From Mesoaciditogaceae bacterium (lineage in GTDB: Bacteria > Thermotogota > Thermotogae > Mesoaciditogales > Mesoaciditogaceae): a stretch of 11,636 nt of DNA. Under the pieces are notes generated by a model. The model was not told where the DNA came from. It searched no databases and saw only the letters and a list, made by a program, of their open reading frames with translations. Position numbers and translations under genes: made by a program. The stretch spans positions 1 through 11,636 of the forward strand of contig WFSH01000132.1 of the NCBI GenBank assembly GCA_015486145.1. Direction: 5' to 3'. Below, piece by piece: positions 7,421 to 11,636 of the stretch (positions are counted from its first letter, which is position 1; each line of letters starts with the position of its first letter).

Positions 7421-8115
7421 CTGTTGTTGACGTATCCCGAAAGAAGCATCATTCTGAGCAATTGCAAAGCGGCCATGGCAACACTGGCTACATACGTCAA
7501 AGCGGCGGCGTTGAGCACTTTTCGCGCCATGCTAACTTCTCCCTCGTTCATCACCACAACGTTTTTTAACATCTTTAAGGCTCTGTGAGAAGCATCCAAC
7601 TCAACCGGCAAAGTTACAAGTGTAAACAGCACGAAAAAGCTGAAAAGTACTATACCAACCTTGAGTAAAAAACCGTTGTAAAAGATCAACCCAATGAAAA
7701 ATATCACCCAAGAAAGTCCAGAACCTATGTTAGCAGTTGGTACTATGGCATCTCTGAGTACAAGAGGAGCGTAATGATGTGCGTGTTGAACGGCGTGTCC
7801 AGTTTCATGTGCCACCACGCCAAGGGATGCAACGGAATTACTACTGTAGGTTGCATCTGAAAGACGAATAACTTTTGATTTTGGATCGTAGTGATCCGTT
7901 AATTTTCCTGGAACCCTTTCAACTTTAACGTCGAACAATCCATTGGCATCAAGAAGCATTCTTGCAAGTTGAGCACCGGTCAAATTGGTTGACGATCTCA
8001 CACGAGAATATTTGTTGAAAGTCGTAGATACCTTGGTTTGCGCCCAAATGGCAAGTATAATCGCAGGGATCAAAACCAGCATTGTCGGATCAAAAAAGAA
8101 AAACGGAAAAAACAT
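7417..8115 (-). CDS. Membrane zinc metallopeptidase, YugP family
   Basis: Integral-membrane protein of the YugP-like neutral zinc metallopeptidase family, 232 residues. It has an N-terminal hydrophobic segment (about 3-26), the zinc-binding HETGH (103-107), the likely third ligand E172 in VELDAS (171-176), two central membrane segments (about 134-170) and a C-terminal hydrophobic helix (about 203-226). DHYDPKSKVIRLS (74-86) is another family landmark. The cellular substrate is not known. The frame is open back to 8166, but I take ATG 8115-8113 because GGAGGTG (8128-8122) lies 6 bases upstream, and the earlier part would overlap the promoter. It is the first gene of the five-gene operon; members of this family also lie next to rsmB in Clostridia. 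Confidence 0.88.
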   Translation of the reverse strand: MFFPFFFFDPTMLVLIPAIILAIWAQTKVSTTFNKYSRVRSSTNLTGAQLARMLLDANGLFDVKVERVPGKLTDHYDPKSKVIRLSDATYSSNSVASLGVVAHETGHAVQHAHHYAPLVLRDAIVPTANIGSGLSWVIFFIGLIFYNGFLLKVGIVLFSFFVLFTLVTLPVELDASHRALKMLKNVVVMNEGEVSMARKVLNAAALTYVASVAMAALQLLRMMLLSGYVNNR

Positions 8116-8134
8116 GATAAACACCTCCACCCTA

Positions 8135-8143
8135 ATTTTACCA
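8135..8143 (-). promoter_or_regulatory. Extended -10 promoter of the metallopeptidase-rsmB-rlmN-rsgA-rpe operon
   Basis: Minus-strand TGGTAAAAT: TAAAAT at 8140-8135 with TG-N in front; no good -35. Transcription would start near 8128, at the beginning of the SD, so the leader would be about 13 bases, like that of the panG operon. Confidence 0.45.
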
Positions 8144-8211
8144 CAATTGCCCCATGGTAGGAACATCTGCGATCCAACGTTGCTAATGGTTTTTTGAGGC
8201 GATTTGGATTG

Positions 8212-8240
8212 TTGACATGTATTTTTTTATCTGTTACAAT
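8212..8240 (+). promoter_or_regulatory. Strong sigma-70-type promoter of the gntR-ABC operon
   Basis: A perfect TTGACA (8212-8217), a 17-base spacer, then TACAAT (8235-8240) with an extended TG-N (8232-8234). This is the best promoter in the window. The predicted start is near 8247, inside a small dyad that may be the regulator's operator. Confidence 0.8.
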
Positions 8241-8247
8241 ATGACTG

Positions 8248-8260
8248 TATTAGTTCAATA
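8248..8260. promoter_or_regulatory. Possible GntR operator
   Basis: A small dyad, TATT-AGTTC-AATA, sits over the expected transcription start, between the promoter and the gntR start codon. YtrA-type GntR regulators commonly repress their own operon from such a position. The arms are only 4 bases, so this is an inference from location. Confidence 0.35.
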
Positions 8261-8272
8261 GGTCGGTGAGAA

Positions 8273-8671
8273 ATGCGCATAAAAGTGGATTATCACTCAG
8301 ACATTCCCATTTACAAACAAATAGTATCAGAAGTGGAAGATGCGATACTCTCCAAAGATTTAAATGAAGGAGACGAGCTTCCCTCTATTAGAAAATTGGC
8401 TATAGAAGCGAATGTCAATCCCAACACAGTGGCAAAATCTTATTTTGTGCTGCAGGCAAAAGGATACATTTATTCCATTGCTGGAGTTGGGTATCGTGTT
8501 GCAAAACCACCCCAAAATTCTGTGGAAGAACGTTTGAAAGAGCTGGAAAATGATATGAAAGCCATAGTGACAAAAATGGTTAATTTTTCCATGACTAAAG
8601 AAGAAATCAAAGAAAGAATATTTCGTATTGTGGAAAGGGTGATAAAAAGTGGCAGCGGTGATAAAGGTTGA
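8273..8671 (+). CDS. GntR-family transcriptional regulator, YtrA subfamily
   Basis: A short GntR regulator of 132 residues. The N-terminal winged helix-turn-helix (about 10-76) is clear: IPIYKQIVSEVEDAILS, LPSIRKLAIEANVNPNTVAKSYFVLQ (the HTH) and the wing GYIYSIAGVGYRV. The C-terminal part (about 82-125) is a short amphipathic helical tail with no large ligand-binding domain. This small architecture defines the YtrA subfamily, which typically dimerises through these helices and represses a downstream ABC transporter operon. The start is ATG 8273, behind GGTGAG. The 3' end overlaps the ATPase gene by 23 bases. What relieves repression is not visible; in related systems it is often envelope stress or a cell-wall antibiotic. 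Confidence 0.93.
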   Translation: MRIKVDYHSDIPIYKQIVSEVEDAILSKDLNEGDELPSIRKLAIEANVNPNTVAKSYFVLQAKGYIYSIAGVGYRVAKPPQNSVEERLKELENDMKAIVTKMVNFSMTKEEIKERIFRIVERVIKSGSGDKG

Positions 8672-9359
8672 AAATCTCGTTAAGAAGTACAAAAATCATG
8701 TCGAGGCCCTAAAGGATGTGAGCTTTGAAGTGGAGGGCGGGAGCATATTTGCCGTGCTTGGTCCAAATGGCGCTGGAAAAACCACGTTGCTTAAATCAAT
8801 TTTGGGTATGCTAAAGCCGACAAGTGGAAAAGTACGTACGTTAGACAATGTTCCATTTCCAAATGGTATAAGGAATGCCTCGTTTGTACCTGAAGAAAAA
8901 GCTTTGTACGATTGGGTAAAGATCCCCAAAATGGTTAAAATATTCGCTTCTTTTGCACCTCAGTTTTCCTTTGAAAGATTTGAAAAATTGTCCAAACGCT
9001 TCAACATAACCATGAACAGAAAAATCGGTGAGCTTTCACAAGGAAATAGGACTAAGTTGTACGTTTCTCTTGCCTTTGCCCAGGATGTGGCACTCTACGT
9101 GCTTGATGAACCAACGTGGGGATTGGATCCGTTGATTCGTCATGAAGTTCTCGCAGTTGTTAAAGAAAGTGCGGTAAAGGGGAAAACCGTCATTTATTCG
9201 TCACACATTCTTTCTGAAGTTGAAGAAGTGTGTGATCAACTTATGATCCTTAAAGATGGAAATTTGTTGTACAAGGGTTCTTTGGATGATTTGAAAGAGA
9301 AGAACAACGCTAACCTTTCACAAGCTTTTCTTGAAATGATAAAGGGGGATTCAAAATGA
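8649..9359 (+). CDS. ABC transporter ATP-binding protein
   Basis: Cytoplasmic nucleotide-binding subunit of 236 residues that powers the adjacent permease. Visible are Walker A GPNGAGKTT (38-46), signature ELSQGNRTK (128-136, LSQGN instead of LSGGQ), Walker B VALYVLDEP (147-155) with catalytic E154, D-loop GLDP (158-161) and switch histidine H186 in SSHIL. The Q-loop position carries glutamate (VPEEKALYDW, E82), as in a number of ABC-2 exporter ATPases. The segment between Walker A and the Q-loop is rather short. The start is GTG 8649, 5 bases after the strong SD GGGTGAT (8637-8643). It overlaps gntR by 23 bases and the permease by 4 (ATGA). Confidence 0.93.
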   Translation: MAAVIKVENLVKKYKNHVEALKDVSFEVEGGSIFAVLGPNGAGKTTLLKSILGMLKPTSGKVRTLDNVPFPNGIRNASFVPEEKALYDWVKIPKMVKIFASFAPQFSFERFEKLSKRFNITMNRKIGELSQGNRTKLYVSLAFAQDVALYVLDEPTWGLDPLIRHEVLAVVKESAVKGKTVIYSSHILSEVEEVCDQLMILKDGNLLYKGSLDDLKEKNNANLSQAFLEMIKGDSK

Positions 9360-10123
9360 AACTTTATAAAGAATGGAACAGCATCAAATTGAGATTCATT
9401 GTCATGCTGCTCCTGATGGTAGGTGCGGCTGTTGCCATAGTTTCGTTGAGAAATTTCACGATAAACCTTTTAAATTCACCTCAAATGCGTGGATATTTAA
9501 AAAACACGCCTTACAAAGGTTTTTCCATGATTTTAAAAAAAATCTCATCCGATTTCAGTTACTACAGTTTTAGTCAATGGTTTGGGAAAAACTATCCACA
9601 ATTGGCGGCACTTGTAGCCGTGATACTCAGTTTTTCTATTTTTAGCAAAGAAAAAGAAAAGCGCACGTTTTACGTGGTATTTGGAAGAATGAACAGATGG
9701 GAAATATATTCATCTAAAATGTTGATCGGTTATCTGTCGCTCGTCACGATAATGTTCTCTGGAAGTTTCGGGTATCTTTTGACGGCGCTGGTGTTTAATT
9801 ATCATCTTTCATTCTTTATGACGATCTCATGGACAGTAATGGCAACGGTAGGTGCCGCTTTACTTTATCAAATAGGGGCGTACACTTCTTTGCTTTTCAA
9901 AGATCAGATAAAACCTTTTCTTTTGGATATTCTAATCTACGCTGGGTTATACATTTCAGGCATTTTTAAACCGACCAAATTTTTAGACATATTCAATTAT
10001 ATGGCGAAAGGTAACGTTTTACGGGGAAATGGCATCGATGTTTTAACAACCATCGTGATATGTTCCATTTGTTTGGCAATATTCGTTGGAGAATATTTTC
10101 AATTCAAATACATGGATTTATGA
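9356..10123 (+). CDS. ABC-2 type transporter permease
   Basis: Membrane subunit of 255 residues with about six hydrophobic segments: roughly 13-31, 81-97, 121-146, 152-180, 187-205 and 227-246. A long extracytoplasmic stretch (32-80) rich in polar and aromatic residues lies between the first two. The cytoplasmic loop SKEKEKRTFYVVFGRMNRWEIYSSKM (97-122) after segment 2 resembles the coupling region of ABC-2 exporters. Substrate unknown; the pairing with a YtrA-type regulator suggests export or sensing of an envelope-active compound. The start is ATG 9356, overlapping the ATPase stop as ATGA, with a G-rich SD (GGGGGAT) 5-6 bases upstream. Only one permease gene is present, so the transporter is probably a homodimer of permeases with two ATPases. 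Confidence 0.85.
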   Translation: MKLYKEWNSIKLRFIVMLLLMVGAAVAIVSLRNFTINLLNSPQMRGYLKNTPYKGFSMILKKISSDFSYYSFSQWFGKNYPQLAALVAVILSFSIFSKEKEKRTFYVVFGRMNRWEIYSSKMLIGYLSLVTIMFSGSFGYLLTALVFNYHLSFFMTISWTVMATVGAALLYQIGAYTSLLFKDQIKPFLLDILIYAGLYISGIFKPTKFLDIFNYMAKGNVLRGNGIDVLTTIVICSICLAIFVGEYFQFKYMDL

Positions 10124-10137
10124 GGAGGTTGAGGAGT

Positions 10138-10458
10138 ATGATAATCACCACAACGGAAAACGTTCCAGGTTACAAGACGAAAGAAGTTATAGGTTTGGTA
10201 AGGGGAAACACGGTACTTTCGAGAAACGTTGGAGTTGACATAGCCGCTGGTTTAAAAACTTTGGTTGGTGGGGAGATAAAGGGGTATAGAGAGTTGTTGA
10301 CAAAATCAAGAGAACTGGCTTTGGAAAGGATGACAGATGAAGCTGAGAAACTAAATGCAGATGCGGTGGTGATGGTGAGGTTGGCAACAAGCCAAATAAT
10401 GGCCGGTTCAGCCGAAATAGTTGCCTATGGTACAGCCGTTAAGCTTGAAAAAATGTGA
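10138..10458 (+). CDS. UPF0145/YbjQ family protein
   Basis: A 106-residue cytoplasmic protein of the YbjQ/UPF0145 family (heavy-metal-binding domain family, PF01906). Landmarks are MIITTTENVPGY (1-12), VIGLVRGNTVLSRNVGVDIAAGLKTLVGGEIKGYRELL (17-54), a helix with ALERMTDEAEKLNADAVVMVR (61-81) and a final strand IVAYGTAVKL. Family members form small pentameric rings; biochemical function is not established. A longer frame exists upstream, but ATG 10138 gives the standard N-terminus and follows GAGGAGG (10122-10128) at about 9 bases. That SD begins within the permease stop codon, so the gene belongs to the ABC operon, 14 bases downstream of the permease. The terminator at 10514-10556 follows. 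Confidence 0.9.
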   Translation: MIITTTENVPGYKTKEVIGLVRGNTVLSRNVGVDIAAGLKTLVGGEIKGYRELLTKSRELALERMTDEAEKLNADAVVMVRLATSQIMAGSAEIVAYGTAVKLEKM

Positions 10459-10513
10459 AATGTGTTTTATTTGTTAAGCGTTTGTGCTAAAACAGAATGT
10501 AAAAAATTGGATG

Positions 10514-10556
10514 GAGGCATACCTCTCAATTAAGGTTAAAATGCCTCTGTTTTTTT
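10514..10556 (+). terminator. Intrinsic terminator of the gntR-ABC-UPF0145 operon
   Basis: Arms GAGGCAT (10514-10520) and ATGCCTC (10541-10547) pair perfectly, with an inner ACC/GGT pairing, and are followed by a T-run at 10550-10556. Confidence 0.8.
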
Positions 10557-10564
10557 ATATATTT

Positions 10565-10593
10565 TTGATTTTTATTAAATAATATGATATAAT
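10565..10593 (+). promoter_or_regulatory. Promoter of the secreted barrel-like protein gene
   Basis: TTGATT (10565-10570), a 17-base spacer, then TATAAT (10588-10593) with TG-N before it, in a very AT-rich stretch. The predicted start is near 10600, with a leader of about 45 bases. It directly follows the upstream operon's terminator. Confidence 0.75.
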
Positions 10594-10644
10594 TTTTTGT
10601 GTATTTGATTAATAGATATTAAAAATTTTGTGGAGGTGGATACT

Positions 10645-11121
10645 GTGAGAAAATTTGTGATATTCGTAACCATTGTCTTGGCAACAAGTGTGTTCATTTT
10701 TGGATTTGGTTTAGAATTTGGAGCAGGAGTAACCTTGCTATCCTCTTATCCGCTGCCAACCATTGCAGCGGGGATAAACGTGCCTGTTATGGGAGGTCTT
10801 TCAGCTACTGGACAATTTAACACGTTATTTTTGGCAGGTTCTGGTACAACGGTGACCTTTTTCATGGCACTTGGGGGTGGTAGATATACATTCAACATGG
10901 ATGCAATAAAAGTTTTTGTTGGAGCCGATGGGGGAATAATTAGTAATTTTTCGGGCACGTCATCGATGATTCCCATATTCGGAGTCAACGGTGGAGTAAT
11001 GTTTAAAACGTTTTATTTGAAAGGTGCATGGAGAATGTGGAATTTAAAATATCCGACGGCTAATATCAGTGTCAACATACCGATATTAGAACTAACAGCA
11101 GGGGTCAATTGGATTTTCTAA
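10645..11121 (+). CDS. Small secreted protein, probable outer-membrane beta-barrel
   Basis: I do not recognise a named family. The 158-residue protein starts with a signal peptide: MRK, a hydrophobic core (FVIFVTIVLATSVFIFG, 4-20) and a likely cleavage near 20-22. The rest has no long hydrophobic helix. It alternates hydrophobic and small/polar residues and is rich in Gly, Thr, Phe and Val (LEFGAGVTLL, AAGINVPVMGGLSATG, TVTFFMALGGGRYTF, IKVFVGADGG, TFYLKGAWRMW), and it ends in ELTAGVNWIF. A C-terminal phenylalanine after an amphipathic strand is the usual beta-signal for insertion by BamA. Its size suits about eight strands. GTG 10645 is preferred over GTG 10630 because GGAGGTG (10632-10638) lies 6 bases before it and a proper signal peptide results. 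It is monocistronic. Confidence 0.7.
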   Translation: MRKFVIFVTIVLATSVFIFGFGLEFGAGVTLLSSYPLPTIAAGINVPVMGGLSATGQFNTLFLAGSGTTVTFFMALGGGRYTFNMDAIKVFVGADGGIISNFSGTSSMIPIFGVNGGVMFKTFYLKGAWRMWNLKYPTANISVNIPILELTAGVNWIF

Positions 11122-11155
11122 TCAATAAACTATCAATTCCCCCAAATACAAATCA

Positions 11156-11185
11156 GCTGGACTCAAATGAGCCCAGCGTTTTTTT
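11156..11185 (+). terminator. Intrinsic terminator of the barrel-like protein gene
   Basis: Stem GCTGG-A-CTC / GAG-C-CCAGC (11156-11177) with an AAAT loop and a single mismatch, followed by a run of seven T (11179-11185). It lies 34 bases after the stop codon. Confidence 0.85.
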
Positions 11186-11208
11186 ACACATGGTGAGTTG
11201 TGGAGTTG

Positions 11209-11247
11209 AAGCGATAGCTGAGAGTCAACGCGAAGTGTTGATTTTTT
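11209..11247 (+). repeat. AAGCGATAGCTG word followed by a GAA-triloop hairpin and T-run
   Basis: After the 12-base word (11209-11220), TCAACGC (11225-11231) pairs with GTGTTGA (11235-11241) with one G-U pair, leaving a GAA triloop, and six T follow (11242-11247). It could be a second terminator behind the barrel gene or a diverged copy of the module at 11540-11622. Confidence 0.45.
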
Positions 11248-11266
11248 AAATTCATGGTGCTAAAAT
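11238..11266 (+). promoter_or_regulatory. Candidate promoter in the repeat region
   Basis: TTGATT (11238-11243), a 17-base spacer, TAAAAT (11261-11266) with TG-N (11258-11260). The layout matches that of the barrel-gene promoter. It overlaps the preceding hairpin's T-run, so it may be fortuitous. Confidence 0.4.
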
Positions 11267-11294
11267 CGAGTAAATCGGGGATAATTCTTTTTTA

Positions 11295-11393
11295 ATGGTT
11301 CTCTTCATTTTTGTATGGGTAAATATGACATTTTCTTATTCTGTTCTTGTAAGTTTGATCAAAGTCATTCAAAAACATCTTGCCATCAAGTAA
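11295..11393 (+). CDS. Possible tiny hydrophobic peptide
   Basis: ATG 11295 opens 32 codons: MVLFIFVWVNMTFSYSVLVS followed by a basic tail (LIKVIQKHLAIK). One hydrophobic helix plus a positively charged end is the shape of small membrane peptides, including type I toxins. It lies about 22 bases after the expected start of the 11238-11266 promoter. However, there is no SD at a suitable distance (GGGG at 11277-11280 is 14 bases away), and a frame this short occurs easily by chance. Confidence 0.18.
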   Translation: MVLFIFVWVNMTFSYSVLVSLIKVIQKHLAIK

Positions 11394-11459
11394 AAGAACA
11401 AGCACCCTCGAAGTACTGTCAGGACATATGAACTTATTAGTATAGAGTCTTTTGCTTTA

Positions 11460-11524
11460 GTGTCATCCTGAACTTGATTCAGGATCTCTTCAAAACGAGA
11501 TTCCGGCTCGGTGGCCGGAATGAC
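11460..11524. repeat. Palindromic intergenic repeat element (REP/MITE-like)
   Basis: Outer inverted ends GTCAT (11462-11466) and ATGAC (11520-11524) bracket two perfect 8-bp hairpins: ATCCTGAA-(5)-TTCAGGAT (11465-11485) and ATTCCGGC-(6)-GCCGGAAT (11500-11521). It has no coding capacity. The GTCATCCTGAA start is a type seen dispersed in many bacterial genomes. It could be a small non-autonomous transposable element or a REP-like unit. Confidence 0.75.
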
Positions 11525-11539
11525 CGTTTTCACAACCAA

Positions 11540-11622
11540 AGCGATAGCTGCGAAGGAAGGCACAGGATGTGCCGAGAAAGCGAATCTAACAGGATGTTAG
11601 TATGCAGCGTGTTCTGTTTTTT
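11540..11622 (+). ncRNA. Possible structured RNA with two CAGGATG hairpins
   Basis: Two perfect 6-bp, 3-base-loop hairpins, GGCACA-GGA-TGTGCC (11559-11573) and CTAACA-GGA-TGTTAG (11586-11600), share the core ACAGGATGT. The segments GCTGCG (11547-11552) and TGCAGC (11603-11608) can pair around both, making a three-way junction, and a run of six T follows (11617-11622). The stems differ in sequence while pairing is kept, which suggests selection on structure. It could equally be part of a dispersed repeat; no dedicated promoter is seen immediately upstream. Confidence 0.4.
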
Positions 11623-11636
11623 GTGTCATTCTGAAC
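11623..11636. repeat. Start of a second palindromic element copy, cut by the window edge
   Basis: GTGTCATTCTGAAC matches the first 14 bases of the element at 11460 with one difference. Its position 163 bases after the first copy suggests an array of units with the hairpin module between them. Confidence 0.6.

Larger units (their letters stand above)
11186..11636. other. Gene-poor, repeat-bearing region
   Basis: About 450 bases with no confident gene. It contains a promoter-like sequence (11238-11266), a 12-base word AAGCGATAGCTG present twice (11209-11220, 11540-11551), three triloop hairpins, one complete palindromic element (11460-11524) and the beginning of a second (11623-11636). The minus frame over 11563-11369 and the open stretch 11457-11292 have no SD or recognisable product. 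Confidence 0.7.

Noticed and set aside
8116..8166. Longer metallopeptidase N-terminus (17 extra codons)
   Set aside because: It would contain the SD and the -10 element, and the hydrophobic N-terminal segment begins naturally at ATG 8115.
10060..10137. Extension of the UPF0145 frame upstream into the permease gene
   Set aside because: The added residues are the permease sequence read in another frame; the family N-terminus and the SD both fit ATG 10138.
11292..11457. Minus-strand open stretch of about 54 codons starting just inside the palindromic element, which could be a gene remnant
   Set aside because: No start codon or SD near the 5' end and no recognisable similarity; too short to separate from chance.
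11369..11563. Minus-strand 64-codon frame across the repeats
   Set aside because: It reads through the palindromic element and hairpins, has no SD, and owes its openness to the repeat sequence.
1..11636. CRISPR arrays, tRNA or rRNA genes, riboswitches, prophage or insertion-sequence transposases
   Set aside because: I looked on both strands and saw no regularly spaced direct repeats, cloverleaf or rRNA segments, transposase motifs, or leaders long enough for a riboswitch.

Overview
The window looks like a chromosomal segment from a thermophilic or mesophilic member of the Thermotogota. The grounds are the low-to-moderate GC, dense head-to-tail genes with 4-base overlaps, heavy use of TTG and GTG starts behind strong Shine-Dalgarno (SD) sequences, and protein families typical of that phylum (a DUF2520 protein next to PanB, and a truncated rsmB-rlmN-rsgA-rpe cluster). 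The genus cannot be fixed from the sequence alone.

Layout. (1) Positions 1-150, minus strand: the first 50 codons of an iron-containing alcohol dehydrogenase that leaves the window on the left. (2) 445-3662, plus strand: a tight four-gene operon made of a DUF2520 Rossmann protein (probable PanG-type ketopantoate reductase), panB, an MscS-family mechanosensitive channel and a short biotin-protein ligase. It links two coenzyme pathways (CoA precursor and biotin attachment) with a channel gene between them. (3) 3635-8115, minus strand: a five-gene operon transcribed toward the first one, in the order membrane zinc metallopeptidase, rsmB, rlmN, rsgA, rpe. Every junction is a 4-base stop/start overlap (ATGA, GTGA, TTGA, TTGA). 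It is a ribosome-maturation cluster that lacks the prpC-prkC pair found between rlmN and rsgA in Firmicutes. The rpe and birA 3' ends overlap by 28 bases with no terminator between them. (4) 8212-10556, plus strand: a YtrA-type GntR regulator, an ABC ATPase, an ABC-2 permease and a UPF0145/YbjQ protein, driven by a near-consensus promoter and closed by an intrinsic terminator. (5) 10565-11185, plus strand: a separate transcription unit for a small secreted protein that looks like an outer-membrane beta-barrel, with its own promoter and terminator. (6) 11186-11636: more than 450 bases without a confident gene. It holds palindromic repeat elements, a pair of matching CAGGATG triloop hairpins inside a closing stem followed by a T-tract (possible structured RNA), and a possible promoter in front of a tiny hydrophobic ORF.

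All six promoter candidates carry an extended -10 (TG-N before the hexamer), often with poor -35 boxes and very short leaders. Seven of the twelve genes whose starts are visible begin with TTG or GTG. The start sites of panB, rsgA, the metallopeptidase, the UPF0145 gene and the barrel gene were chosen from SD position and overlap, and in four of these they differ from the longest open frame.
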